From the NCBI GenBank assembly GCA_040217815.1, contig JBEHWI010000016.1:1-64000 (forward strand): a stretch of DNA of 64,000 bases, written 5' to 3'. Both the position numbers and the translations under genes were made by a program. Positions 52,653 through 60,929 of the stretch are shown here, one piece after another. A model generated the notes under the pieces. It did no database searches and had not been told where the DNA came from. It worked only from the letters and a program-made list of their open reading frames with translations. Within the stretch, counting starts at the first letter, position 1, and every line of letters starts with the position of its first letter. Origin of the DNA: UBA5314 sp040217815. Lineage in GTDB: Bacteria; Bacillota; Syntrophomonadia; Syntrophomonadales; Syntrophomonadaceae.

Positions 52653-53810
52653 CTACATACTCAGTGCCACCCGGTGCAGTTCTTCGGCCAGGCTGTTTAT
52701 TTCTTCGATACTGGCGGTGATCTCTTGAGTAGCGGCAGCCTGTTCCTGGCTGGCATGGAGATTGAGCTGGCTGCTGTCGGCCGTTCCCTTGACTTCATTC
52801 TTGATGTGCTCAATCAATTCCCTGATCCTGGTCACGGTCTGTTTGGATTCGTCAGACAGTTTACGTATTTCTTCGGCTACAACCCCGAAGCCGCGCCCTA
52901 CTTCCCCGGCCCGGGCAGCTTCGATAGCGGCGTTTAGGCCCAGCATTTTAGTCTCTTCGGCGATTTGTTTGATGAAGGCCAGGACTTCACTGATTTCATC
53001 AGCCAGGTGGTTAACTTCGTTTATCTTATTATTCAGGCTTTGTTCGTTGAAATTGATCTCTCCGGCCGATGCAGCCAATTCTTCAATTACAGTAGATATC
53101 TCCCCCAGTGCCTGGCTAAGGTTGTCGGACAGACTGCGTAGATTTACCGCGTTGGCCTTGGGAAGGGCTATACCCAAGGTACCTACATAGGTGCTGTGAT
53201 CGTCATCATCGGTCATGGGGTAGCTCATTATCATAACAGGAACGCCGTACACCGAACTATCCAATTCTTTACTAACCGGCTTTTTGGTTCTAAGGGCTTC
53301 GGCAGCAACCGATTCAGGTTTCAGGATAGTGCCCGGCTGAAATTCGGAAAGGCCGAATTTTTCAGATGGCTGGGTATACAAGAACTTTTCCAGGTCGGTT
53401 ATGTAAAGGTGGCCGCCCTCGGGAAACATGCTGGCAATTACCGGGGCGAAGTCCTTAAACGCACCGGCTACCGGGTGCAATCGCGGCACCAATACGGTTA
53501 ATGCTCCAACTGTCTCTGAGCCGTCAATAACTGGGTAGGCATAGGTCAATAAACGCATTCCATATACAGCGCGAGGGATGGTTTCCGTTGCAGGTTTTCC
53601 AGTCCGAATGGTCTGCTGGGTGGCGCTGCCTTCCCGGGCCAGGGTGCCTACCTCAATAGCCGCAACATCAAAAGCCTGAGAGGCTTTCTTCCAAGTAATC
53701 TGCCCTTTGCTGTCGCTCAAGGTAAAAATTGCCCCGCCTGACATCAAGTCCGCAAAAATACCGGCAAATCCTTTTACAGCTTCTACAGAATCCGCGCTAA
53801 TGAAATCCAT
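52653..53810 (-). CDS. Soluble methyl-accepting chemotaxis-type protein
   Basis: The 385-residue protein has no transmembrane helix. The N-terminal sensor region (about 1-235) contains two similar halves (GTLAREGSATQQTIRTGKP with YGMRLLTYAYPVID, and AEALRTKKPVSKELDSSVYGVPVMIMSYPM), a possible duplicated cache- or GAF-like fold. The C-terminal signalling domain (about 240-385) has the hairpin tip FIKQIAEETKMLGLNAAIEA, followed by RAGEVGRGFGVVAEEIRKL. That domain is short. It should contact CheA/CheW, sensing a cytoplasmic signal. GGAGG lies before the ATG. It converges on tRNA-Leu. Confidence 0.9.
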   Translation of the reverse strand: MDFISADSVEAVKGFAGIFADLMSGGAIFTLSDSKGQITWKKASQAFDVAAIEVGTLAREGSATQQTIRTGKPATETIPRAVYGMRLLTYAYPVIDGSETVGALTVLVPRLHPVAGAFKDFAPVIASMFPEGGHLYITDLEKFLYTQPSEKFGLSEFQPGTILKPESVAAEALRTKKPVSKELDSSVYGVPVMIMSYPMTDDDDHSTYVGTLGIALPKANAVNLRSLSDNLSQALGEISTVIEELAASAGEINFNEQSLNNKINEVNHLADEISEVLAFIKQIAEETKMLGLNAAIEAARAGEVGRGFGVVAEEIRKLSDESKQTVTRIRELIEHIKNEVKGTADSSQLNLHASQEQAAATQEITASIEEINSLAEELHRVALSM

Positions 53811-54159
53811 AGCAACCTCCTTAATGAAAATACTGGATAATTAATTGTACACTATGAGACAGTGCCGGGGGAGATCAATACTGGTACGGCTTCTTAGCTA
53901 TTCTGTAAATATGGGCTATGGACAGCTGAAGCCACGAGGAAAGATTTAATTATTTAGTTATTAAATAACCTATTTAGTATTATAACCTATAAATTAATAA
54001 TGGGTAAAAAAGCGTTTTTTAAAACATTTTGGCGTAAAGGTAGGAGCGTTGTAAACATATTGCATATGAAAGTTTTGAGGAGTACAATTACGTTGATTAA
54101 GATAAAAATATAAAGACGATTTTCGTATACTTGAATATTTTGCAGGAGGTTAGAAAAAA
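53811..54159. other. AT-rich intergenic region before tatA
   Basis: No gene or RNA is supported in these 349 bases. They must hold divergent promoters for the chemoreceptor-like gene and tatA, but no pair of boxes stands out. Several TATAAT-like strings occur by AT-richness alone. Confidence 0.5.
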
Positions 54160-54510
54160 ATGTTCGGATTTATTGGAAACATTGGCCCGTGGGAGCTGGT
54201 CCTGGTCCTCTTGATCGCCCTGATAGTCTTTGGACCAGGTAAGCTTCCCGAAGTTGCCAAGGGTTTAGGAAAAGCGGTCAACCAGTTTAAAAACGCGTCC
54301 AGCGGTATACAAAAGGAGTTCCAGGATGCCCTCAAGGATGAACCACCCGTTGAGCCAGCTAAAACCGTGGCGACTGATCCCGCCGTAGCCAAGGCGGTCA
54401 GCACCGGCGATCCTGAAATTATCAAGACGGCAGGCAGCACGGAACCAGAAGCGGCCAAAGAGTCAAAAGAAGAACGTGCTGAAGAACCCAAGACGGAAAA
54501 ATTGAATTAA
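54160..54510 (+). CDS. tatA: Twin-arginine translocase subunit TatA
   Basis: The 116-residue protein has the TatA pattern: a short outer N-terminus, a transmembrane helix (about 9-26: PWELVLVLLIALIVFGPGKLP with the family FGPGKLPE hinge) and an amphipathic helix (VAKGLGKAVNQFKNASSGI). A long Glu/Lys/Ala-rich tail (about 60-116) is probably disordered. TatA forms the pore for folded proteins with twin-arginine signals. No tatC is beside it, so the partner lies elsewhere. GCAGGAGG lies before the ATG and a strong terminator follows. Confidence 0.95.
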   Translation: MFGFIGNIGPWELVLVLLIALIVFGPGKLPEVAKGLGKAVNQFKNASSGIQKEFQDALKDEPPVEPAKTVATDPAVAKAVSTGDPEIIKTAGSTEPEAAKESKEERAEEPKTEKLN

Positions 54511-54538
54511 GTTTAGGTTAGAATAAATCTAATCACTC

Positions 54539-54571
54539 AAAAGCCCGTTTAACGTGTAAACGGGCTTTTTA
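54539..54571 (+). terminator. Terminator of tatA
   Basis: A 13-bp perfect stem (54539-54551 with 54557-54569, AAGCCCGTTTA with TAAACGGGCTT) has a 5-nt loop and a T-run, 29 bp after the stop. Confidence 0.9.
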
Positions 54572-54688
54572 CATTGACAAAAATAATTTAAGGGAGATGC
54601 TGCTTGAAATATTGGCACGGAAATTGCATAATAGATAATATCATTAATTCAGTTGCTTAAGCACATTCGCGGCAGGAGACAAGAGAGG

Positions 54689-54901
54689 ATGATCAAGGTG
54701 CTCAAGAAGAAAGTTGTTGTAAAGGACCCCCTTGACGAATTGTTTGGCAAGGAAGGGATTATTGTAGCCGTAAAATCCCTGTCCAATGACAATTCGGAAG
54801 AGGGAATGGTATGTAAAGTCCTGGTTGGGGATAGTTTGAGCGGATGGCTGCCCTATCAATCGCTTGAGCAGGCTGTTTTGTCAAACAATCAGCCAGCATA
54901 A
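54689..54901 (+). CDS. Small hypothetical protein
   Basis: The start is taken as ATG at 54689, about 9 bases after CAGGAGA; an upstream TTG at 54653 would add an unlikely leader. The 70 residues (MIKVLKKKVVVKDPLDELFG, then GIIVAVKSLSNDNSEEGMVCKVLVGDSLSGWLPYQSLEQAV by its ends) are soluble with alternating strands and resemble a small SH3-like barrel. No family is known to me. It is a single-gene unit. Confidence 0.6.
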   Translation: MIKVLKKKVVVKDPLDELFGKEGIIVAVKSLSNDNSEEGMVCKVLVGDSLSGWLPYQSLEQAVLSNNQPA

Positions 54902-55065
54902 AAATGTGATTAATCCGTCGAAATTGAAATAGAACCCGGTCCAGTGCAACAGGTTTATCTAAAACATATAGATGATTAATGTTGCAGAAAAGCCACGCAG
55001 GCATTTGCATGATGTAGTACTTGAAGCAGATCTGCAATGACAATGATAGTGTTAAAATCGAGAAT

Positions 55066-55103
55066 AAAAGCCCGGAGCTGTATTTTTAAGGCTCCGGGCT
55101 TTT
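55066..55103. terminator. Bidirectional terminator between 54901 and 55115
   Basis: A 13-bp stem (55066-55078 with 55091-55103, AAAGCCCGGAGC with GCTCCGGGCTTT) has T-runs on both strands. It can serve both the small plus-strand gene and the convergent minus-strand gene. Confidence 0.88.
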
Positions 55104-55114
55104 TAATATGGGTC

Positions 55115-55768
55115 TTAATTTACTGTGGCTGAAGAGACTATCTGGCAATCCTGCAATGCTACATCTCCTGCCATACCGCTGCAGGTACCTTTTATGGTTA
55201 CAGTCTGCCCATTGCGAAGTTTATTCAACTCGGTTACTTTGGCCGGGTCAAAAAAACAGGCGGTGCTTGATACGGCATCAAATCCGTCTATGGACAAAAA
55301 CAACTTGTTGGCATAATCCTTACCTACTTTATTAATAACGCCGGACACTATGAGCACTTTGTCTTTGTATTTCGTATTGGCCAGAGCTTCATTGGCTCTG
55401 TATTCCGTGCAGAGCTGGTATGAAGTGATGCTGATTTCCTCGCTGGCGGTTGGTGTCTTGTCTTCTTGGGCCGGGCTGCTACTTGCGGAAGATGTCTTTT
55501 CCTGGTTGTTCGGCTCTGCAGCCTGCTGCACCACAGGGGCGGGGCCTGAAACGTTTTCGTTGCTCAACAACTCCGGGTTGTATGCTATGTAGACCAGCCC
55601 TATTCCAAGGATAATTATTATTAAAGACATACCTAGAACAAAATGGGGAATGTTGCCCAGGGTTTGTTTCTGTTCGTCGGTTCTTGAACTTCGCCGGTAG
55701 AGCTCAAAACCCAGGCCCAGGATACCGGCTGCTATACTTATGAAGCCTATGATAGCCAAATAATACAT
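55115..55768 (-). CDS. Membrane protein with OB-fold (tRNA_anti-like) domain
   Basis: The 217-residue protein has two hydrophobic helices (about 1-22 and 42-63), a Gln/Ser/Pro-rich linker (about 80-105) and an outer OB-fold domain (about 110-215): AALANTKYKD-like start, KVLIVSGVINKVGKDYANKLFL, ACFFDPAKVTELNKLRNG and QTVTIKGTCSGMAGDVALQDCQIV. That pattern is the 'tRNA_anti-like' family of secreted or anchored OB domains, whose ligands are unknown. Two cysteines in the OB part may form a disulfide. It is a single-gene unit. Confidence 0.8.
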   Translation of the reverse strand: MYYLAIIGFISIAAGILGLGFELYRRSSRTDEQKQTLGNIPHFVLGMSLIIIILGIGLVYIAYNPELLSNENVSGPAPVVQQAAEPNNQEKTSSASSSPAQEDKTPTASEEISITSYQLCTEYRANEALANTKYKDKVLIVSGVINKVGKDYANKLFLSIDGFDAVSSTACFFDPAKVTELNKLRNGQTVTIKGTCSGMAGDVALQDCQIVSSATVN

Positions 55769-56079
55769 CCTCCTTTTTACTGGATGACTTTAATATCATA
55801 TTCACTTTATCGTTGCGAAATCCTTCCAATGTGTAGAGATTAATAAAGGACTACAAGGGGTTTTAACGCATATATAAAGACCGGGTTTAATTCATCTCCC
55901 TCTGACTGCTGTAAGGAAAGCTGATTATATTCCTTCGCAGCCTGGCATGCCTATACCCAGGCCCTTCAGAACAATCGGGACGAAAGCCGGAATCCTGTAG
56001 ACAGGCAGATTCCATCGTTTACCGGGCAATTTATAGGGGCGGCTATGTTATTGGTGCGCACTCGGCTGTCATTCATAAA
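55769..56079. other. Intergenic region between the OB-fold gene and the tRNA operon
   Basis: No open frame, RNA or strong repeat is seen in these 311 bases. The start of the region holds the ribosome site (AGGAGG on the minus strand) of the OB-fold gene. Confidence 0.5.
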
Positions 56080-56108
56080 AAGAACCCTCCGGGTTACGGA
56101 GGGTTCTT
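56080..56108 (-). terminator. Terminator of the five-tRNA operon
   Basis: A perfect 12-bp stem (56080-56091 with 56097-56108, AAGAACCCTCCG with CGGAGGGTTCTT) is followed on the minus strand by TTTATG after the T-rich stem end. It begins 9 bp past tRNA-Lys. Confidence 0.88.
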
Positions 56109-56116
56109 GATTTTCT

Positions 56117-56192
56117 TGGTGAGCCATCGCGGACTCGAACCGCGGACACCCTGATTAAAAGTCAGGTGCTCTACCGTCTGAGCTAATGGCCC
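56117..56192 (-). tRNA. tRNA-Lys (anticodon TTT)
   Basis: A 76-nt cloverleaf with acceptor GGGCCAT/ATGGCTC, encoded CCA and anticodon loop CTTTTAA in a CCTGA/TCAGG stem. It is the last of five tRNAs in one minus-strand operon and the intact relative of the relic at 6723-6799. Confidence 0.97.
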
Positions 56193-56197
56193 TAATA

Positions 56198-56272
56198 TGG
56201 CTGGGGTGGATGGATTCGAACCAACGAATGACGGAGTCAAAGTCCGTTGCCTTACCGCTTGGCTACACCCCA
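56198..56272 (-). tRNA. tRNA-Gln (anticodon TTG)
   Basis: A 75-nt cloverleaf with acceptor TGGGGTG/CACCCCA and encoded CCA. The anticodon loop is CTTTGAC between GGA and TCC stem bases. U1-A72 is typical of glutamine tRNAs. Confidence 0.96.
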
Positions 56273-56318
56273 ACGTTGAAAGCATACTGGGTGCACTTGC
56301 GGACGGCCAGGGCTTAAA

Positions 56319-56396
56319 TGGGGTGGATGATGGGATTCGAACCCACGACCCCCAGAGCCACAATCTGGTACTCTAACCAACTGAGCTACATCCACC
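56319..56396 (-). tRNA. tRNA-His (anticodon GTG)
   Basis: A cloverleaf with acceptor GTGGATG/CATCCAC, an extra G at -1 opposite C73 as histidine tRNAs require, and encoded CCA. The anticodon loop is TTGTGGC in a CCAGA/TCTGG stem. Confidence 0.96.
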
Positions 56397-56411
56397 AGGC
56401 TACTTTCAAAG

Positions 56412-56488
56412 TGGCGTCCCCGGAGGGATTCGAACCCCCGACCCACGGCTTAGAAGGCCGTTGCTCTGTCCGGCTGAGCTACAGGGAC
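56412..56488 (-). tRNA. tRNA-Arg (anticodon TCT)
   Basis: A 77-nt cloverleaf with acceptor GTCCCTG/CGGGGAC (one G-T pair) and encoded CCA. The anticodon loop is CTTCTAA in an ACGGC/GCCGT stem. Confidence 0.96.
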
Positions 56489-56497
56489 TGACGTAAA

Positions 56498-56571
56498 TGG
56501 AGCGGGTGAAGGGGATCGAACCCTCGCAACCAGCTTGGAAGGCTGGGGCTCTACCATTGAGCTACACCCGC
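56498..56571 (-). tRNA. tRNA-Gly (anticodon TCC)
   Basis: A 74-nt cloverleaf with acceptor GCGGGTG/CACCCGC and encoded CCA. The anticodon loop is CTTCCAA in a CAGC/GCTG stem. It is the first tRNA of the operon. Confidence 0.96.
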
Positions 56572-56582
56572 CCGCAAAGTGT

Positions 56583-56611
56583 ATTATACAATTAATAGAA
56601 TTGTATTTCAA
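56583..56611 (-). promoter_or_regulatory. Promoter of the five-tRNA operon
   Basis: On the minus strand, TTGAAA (56606-56611) and TATAAT (56583-56588) are separated by exactly 17 bp. The -10 box ends 11 bp before tRNA-Gly. Confidence 0.85.
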
Positions 56612-56966
56612 GCAACAATTGCATTTTATAATATGCGCATTTTCCGCACTTTGAGTCCCTACCAGACCTTAATCCAAGCAGGAGAGGGCCTCAAATGACT
56701 GGCTGAATAGGGAAAATGCCCTGACTAAGGCAACGACAGACTATGTTATCCTGCTGCAATTAAGTATATAGGTGAAAGAGCATAGAGAAGTATTTTCTTC
56801 AAAAACTAAAAAGGCCGAACCATCTATATCCAGGAAATAAAATGGAATGGCTTTAGAGGGAGCGTTATACTACTGTCGTTTTAATAAGTAAGTAAAATGT
56901 TTATGAAAAAAAGGTAAAATATGGGTGAAGAAGAACTAGTAGCTAGTATAGTAAGGAGGGTTAATT
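56612..56966. other. Intergenic region before the PC4-like gene
   Basis: No gene or RNA is supported in these 355 bases. An AT-rich portion near 56870-56930 probably carries the promoter of the PC4-like gene. Confidence 0.5.
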
Positions 56967-57206
56967 ATGAGTGATCTCAAATTCGAAATTATTGAGACCC
57001 TGGGGGTATTGTCCGAGGGCAGCAGGGGATGGCAGAAGGAAGTCAATCTGATCAGCTGGAATGGCAGAAGCCCCAAACTGGATGTGCGTGATTGGAGCCC
57101 TGATCACCAGCGTATGGGTAAAGGCCTGACATTTACCCGGGATGAGCTGATAAAACTGAGGGACTTCATAAACAGCTTGGATCTGGAGGAGCTGGAGCTG
57201 GATTAG
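56967..57206 (+). CDS. PC4/YdbC-type single-stranded DNA-binding protein
   Basis: The 79-residue protein matches the YdbC branch of the PC4 family: FEIIETLGVLSEGSRGWQKE, VNLISWNGRSPKLDVRDWSP, and LTFTRDELIKLRDFINSLDL. YdbC of Lactococcus binds single-stranded DNA and RNA as a dimer with a PC4-like fold. The protein's role in the cell is not settled; transcription or repair is suspected. The AAGGAGG site is 7 bases before the ATG. Confidence 0.9.
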   Translation: MSDLKFEIIETLGVLSEGSRGWQKEVNLISWNGRSPKLDVRDWSPDHQRMGKGLTFTRDELIKLRDFINSLDLEELELD

Positions 57207-57647
57207 GTGAAGAGGTCTTAAGTAATTATCCTCCGCTTATATTCTCAAAGGGAGTATTACCAGTATAAATGTTAAGAGCTGTTAATGCCGAAATTAATAA
57301 TGATATCGGTTAGATTACGGCGTCATTTCAGAAATAGGCAAAACAGTGGCGTTTGTATTTATTTTTTTACTGGTTGCCTCGCTGATGGCCTTGACCAGAG
57401 TGGCAGGTCCTATGCTGATTTCAAAATACTTCCTGAAGAAATTTGACTTGACCAACCAGTTTATTTTGGGGAATAAGCTACTAAAATTCAAGTTCCAGCA
57501 TAGTTTAAACGTTTGTTAAATGTCAAAGATCTCTGGCTCTGGCCAGGAATCTCTTAATCAGGAGTAAATTAATGTATATTAATATGAAGTAATTCACGCC
57601 GAGAAGCTACACTTATTTGCACTTTAAGGTCGGGGGAGTAAATGAAA
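57207..57647. other. Intergenic region with a possible short membrane peptide
   Basis: No confident gene lies in these 441 bases. A 57-codon frame from GTG 57346 to the TAA at 57517-57519 would encode one hydrophobic helix (FVFIFLLVASLMALTRV) followed by a basic tail. It lacks a clear ribosome site, so it may be a gene remnant rather than a small protein. Confidence 0.35.
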
Positions 57648-57724
57648 TGGTCGGGGCGACAGGATTTGAACCTGCGACTTCCTGATCCCAAATCAGGCGC
57701 GCTACCAAGCTGCGCTACGCCCCG
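57648..57724 (-). tRNA. tRNA-Pro (anticodon TGG)
   Basis: A 77-nt cloverleaf with acceptor CGGGGCG/CGCCCCG and encoded CCA. The anticodon loop is TTTGGGA in a CCTGA/TCAGG stem. Confidence 0.97.
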
Positions 57725-57733
57725 AACTTCTTT

Positions 57734-57763
57734 ATGATACCACCAGGCCTTCAACCGTGTCAA
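57734..57763 (-). promoter_or_regulatory. Promoter of tRNA-Pro
   Basis: On the minus strand, TTGACA (57758-57763) and TATCAT (57734-57739) are 18 bp apart. The -10 ends 9 bp before the tRNA. Confidence 0.75.
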
Positions 57764-57986
57764 TTTACCCCAATAAGCCGAATATAATCGATACTTACTG
57801 ATATATATGGGCCGGGGAGAGAGGTGTAAATTTCCATCCAGATTGGGGGCCGCCTGAGAGTATCAGGATCCGGTAGGACTGATGGATATAAATTATAGCC
57901 CGGCATGCCTGGAGAGATGCTGCCAGACCAGAAAACGACTACCGTCTCTTCGAGATCGTGTACTCCCAACCTGTTTTAAGCCCGGT

Positions 57987-58847
57987 TTAAGGAATGATCG
58001 AGCCAGTTTTCATGTCATACGCTTCCTGCAGGGCGGTCAAGGTTTTATAATCTGTTGTACCGGACAGGGGCAGGTTGTGCTCCCTTTGAAAACGCCGTAT
58101 CGCCGACCTGGTTTTTAAACCAAAATAGCCGTCCAGCGGGCCGGGTTGGCAGCCCAGTATCAGAAGTTGTTTCTGGGTCTGCCTCACCATTTTTGAACGG
58201 CTGCCCAATGTCAGTATGCCCCAGATCTCTACCTTCCCAACGATATTCACCGATGTTCCCAGGGGAGTCAATGGGTAAATCTCAATTATATCTTTGTTAT
58301 ACATCCTTATACAGCCATGACTAACCGCCTTACCGATCGACCTGGGGTTGTTGGTGCCGTGGATTCCATATCCTCCCCAGGGAACGGAGAGGCGCATCCA
58401 GCGGGCTCCAAAAGGCCCTCCCGGGTCTACTACCTTCTCGATTATAGTCCAGTTGCCAATAGGGGTAGGGGTTGAAGGTTTACCTACCGCTACCGGATAG
58501 GTCTTCTTTTTTTCGCCCAGAACGAAATAGAGCCGTCGGCGGGATACGTCTACTGTGATGGCAGGTTGCTCAGGCGCAAGTTCGGGAAGCAGGCTTGAAG
58601 GTGAGGCTGACTCATGATACCGGTGCAGCCGCAACCAGGTTTCGGGTCCGGTCAGACCATCGTCTTTGAGTCCGCTCTGCCGTTGAAACCTGCATAAGGC
58701 TTCCCCCGTTTCAAGGTTAAAGACGCCGTCTGCCGTACCTGAAAAAAAGCCGGCGGCGGCAAGCAGTTTTTGCAGATACGAAACATCGGGACCTATCAAA
58801 GGCGGCTTGCGGTAATAGAGCAAACGGCTGGCGAAATTCATGGACAA
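57987..58847 (-). CDS. L,D-transpeptidase (YkuD) with two peptidoglycan-binding domains
   Basis: The 286-residue protein has a peptidoglycan-binding domain (about 15-75: VSYLQKLLAAAGFFSGTADGVF, by its ends), a YkuD catalytic domain (about 95-205) and a second peptidoglycan-binding domain (about 215-280: VRQTQKQLLILGC, DGYFGLKTRSAIRRFQREHNL). The active-site residues are H163 (GIHGT), S176-H177-G178-C179-I-R181. The enzyme links stem peptides through meso-diaminopimelate in a 3-3 bond, or attaches proteins. No signal peptide is visible, so export is unexplained. A wall function in sporulation is common for Clostridia of this type (inference). Confidence 0.92.
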   Translation of the reverse strand: MSMNFASRLLYYRKPPLIGPDVSYLQKLLAAAGFFSGTADGVFNLETGEALCRFQRQSGLKDDGLTGPETWLRLHRYHESASPSSLLPELAPEQPAITVDVSRRRLYFVLGEKKKTYPVAVGKPSTPTPIGNWTIIEKVVDPGGPFGARWMRLSVPWGGYGIHGTNNPRSIGKAVSHGCIRMYNKDIIEIYPLTPLGTSVNIVGKVEIWGILTLGSRSKMVRQTQKQLLILGCQPGPLDGYFGLKTRSAIRRFQREHNLPLSGTTDYKTLTALQEAYDMKTGSIIP

Positions 58848-59020
58848 GCTCTCCTACCTTTTTTGTATTCTATGCAAGGTGCTCGTGAATTGAGACAGGA
58901 AAAGAAGAATGGATGACGGGGAAGGCTCTCTGGAAATAATTTGGTTATATTGGAAGGAAAAGTAAATAGATTTGCCGAATTCATCTGTTAAAACATGATC
59001 AGGTGAAGGAAGTGAAGAAT

Positions 59021-60250
59021 GTGGGAGAGCTACCGTCCATCAAACCTCTTTTAGATGCTGCTTTTGAGTATTATCAGCTCCACAATGTCAGCCGCGCCCT
59101 GTTTTGTTACCAGCAGGCTTTAGAATGGGAAGTTCCGGATCTTCGTCTGTGGAAAGGGCTGGCCAACTGCAACTTTATTCTGGGAGATTTTGATAAAGCT
59201 CTGCAATACTGGGAGAAAGCCGCCGAATTGGATGGTTTTGACGAAGAGGTTGAGAGCCGGCTGGGGCTTCTTAAAAGTCCATCATTTCAATCATGGCTGA
59301 AGAGAATGAGCGATGCGGTAAAGACCGTTGAGATGAAAGACTACTCCCGAGCCAGGGACCTGTTTATGGATTTGCTGGAGGAGAAAGATGGGGTGGTATC
59401 GCTCTATCAAATCCTGGGTTTGACCCATATGGCCTGTTCCGATCCAGGAAGCGCCAAACGGGTATGGAGCAAGGGGCTGCAGTTTGATTCCTCCAATCCT
59501 ATGCTTTTAAAGTATCTACAGTCATTGGACGAGATTGAAAAGGGCATTGAAGTTGAAAAGGAACCGGAAGAGAAGGTACAGACATCCAAATACCGTCTCA
59601 TTTTGGGATCGGCAGCCGTCGTAATATTGGGATGCCTGGGCTTTTTCCTTTTGAGCCGCCTGGGTATTTACGCCGATAAACCTGCCCCGCTGCAGGTAGT
59701 CCCTGCTAATGCACCAGCCTCGACGACTATAGAAACCGGGCTGAAATCTAGAACAGCACCAGTATCAGTTCAGTCTGAAGCAAGGCCGGTTTCCCGAGGA
59801 GCCATTAGTGAATCTGAGCAACTAAACCTTTTAGTCAGGGGAAAAGACCTGGGGAATCAAATGGAAAGTACGGGCGAATGGCAGCATTACCGGGAAGGGT
59901 TCACCGATTATCTCAAGGGAGACCTGGGCGGAGCCAGGCTGGCTTTCAGTCAGGTGGTAAACAAGAATAGCGGGAGCTATATAAACCGGGAGTCACTTTA
60001 TTACCTGGCCCGAATTAATTACCTGCTGGGGGACAGGGAAAGTGCAGAATCCTATTTTCAAAAATACCTTGCGCAGTTTGCAGGGACCGATTACTATGAT
60101 GAGAGCCTTTATTTCCTGGGATGTATTTATAACCAGACGGGGCGTGAGGAACAAGCCCGCGCTATGCTCCGTAAATTAGAAATAGTTGCGCCCGACAGCG
60201 GATACCTTTCCAGTAAGAGCGGTAGAGAAATATTAAATTCAACCCGGTGA
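59021..60250 (+). CDS. TPR-repeat protein with one membrane helix
   Basis: The protein is about 409 residues. Three in-frame GTG codons (59003, 59012, 59021) can start it; 59021 is preferred because AAGGA lies 10 bases before it. The N-terminal part (about 10-190) has TPR-like units (LLDAAFEYYQLHNVSRALFCY, FNFILGDFDKALQYWEKAAEL by parts). A transmembrane helix (about 190-212) follows, then a Pro/Ala/Thr linker. A second TPR region (about 280-400: ALYYLARINYLLGDRESAESYFQKYL by its core) would lie outside the cell. No family name can be given. It may be a scaffold. It converges on the broken sortase gene. Confidence 0.75.
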   Translation: MGELPSIKPLLDAAFEYYQLHNVSRALFCYQQALEWEVPDLRLWKGLANCNFILGDFDKALQYWEKAAELDGFDEEVESRLGLLKSPSFQSWLKRMSDAVKTVEMKDYSRARDLFMDLLEEKDGVVSLYQILGLTHMACSDPGSAKRVWSKGLQFDSSNPMLLKYLQSLDEIEKGIEVEKEPEEKVQTSKYRLILGSAAVVILGCLGFFLLSRLGIYADKPAPLQVVPANAPASTTIETGLKSRTAPVSVQSEARPVSRGAISESEQLNLLVRGKDLGNQMESTGEWQHYREGFTDYLKGDLGGARLAFSQVVNKNSGSYINRESLYYLARINYLLGDRESAESYFQKYLAQFAGTDYYDESLYFLGCIYNQTGREEQARAMLRKLEIVAPDSGYLSSKSGREILNSTR

Positions 60251-60295
60251 GATTACTGGTGCTCGAAAGACGCTTTGCCCACAATCTGATCAGTT

Positions 60296-60929
60296 TTAGG
60301 GCTGGGAGTCCTTGAGATAGGCGTGCACGATTAGACAAGCGTATTTTCCGTCCGGAGGGCGCACTGCCGGGGTGCAAGTGGTCAATGTCAAGGCCGGCCT
60401 TACCGTTGGATTAACCAAACTCCAGTCGGTGGGGGCGGTAACAAACATCTTTTCCGCCAGGTAATGATAACGCACTTACTGGTATATAAGATAGATCTCA
60501 TCCCCGGGCGCCAGATCATCGAGATGCAAAAAGCGCGATCCGTGCGCATTGCGATAGTCGGCAATGCAGACGTTGCCGGTTGAGGGGAGCCCGCTCTGAG
60601 GGTAATACCCGGGGCCTCTATTTAAATCGGCTTCCTCCACGCCGTAGAAAACCGACAGATTTAAACCCAATTTGGGAATGAGCAGCCTGCCCTGTGCTGT
60701 TACCAGTTTTTCCGGGGTTTTTACTTCCACGACCGGGGCGGGAGCGGAAGGTTCCGGTTCGGGCTCGGGCGGCGACTCTTGAACAACCTGCGCTTCCGGT
60801 GAGGGAGGCGCAGTATTTTTCGTATAGAAGCCTTGTAAATTGGGATAAAGGGGAGGCAGTTAATCCGGCTGCCAACAACGCTGCCAGAGCGTACATAATT
60901 AGTCTTGATTTCAGATCGAAATTTGCCAT
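60296..60929 (-). pseudogene. Broken sortase gene
   Basis: Reading on the minus strand, an N-terminal membrane anchor (MANFDLKSRLIMYALAALL) runs in one frame. A one-base shift near the A-run at about 60813-60820 moves into the frame that continues with a Pro/Glu-rich linker and the sortase core (GRLLIPKLGLNLSVFYG, GPGYYPQSGLPSTGNVCIAD). An in-frame TAA after YLIYQ (60476-60478) interrupts the frame, after which coding sequence continues with KMFVTAPTDWSL, LTLTTCTPAVRPP and CLIVHAYLKDSQP. The catalytic Cys of TLTTC remains, but the catalytic His is Tyr (ADYRN for GHRN) and the late Arg is missing. No sortase substrate motif is in the window. The original was probably class D/E-like. Confidence 0.82.

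Noticed and set aside
56094..56446. Two minus-strand frames over the tRNA operon
   Set aside because: They run through intact tRNA genes; such frames are chance products of tRNA sequence.
57569..57763. 64-codon minus-strand frame over tRNA-Pro
   Set aside because: It is a shadow of the tRNA gene.
60162..60377. 71-codon minus-strand frame at the end of the sortase relic
   Set aside because: It uses the wrong frame for the sortase C-terminus; the frame with TLTTC is the remnant of the gene.
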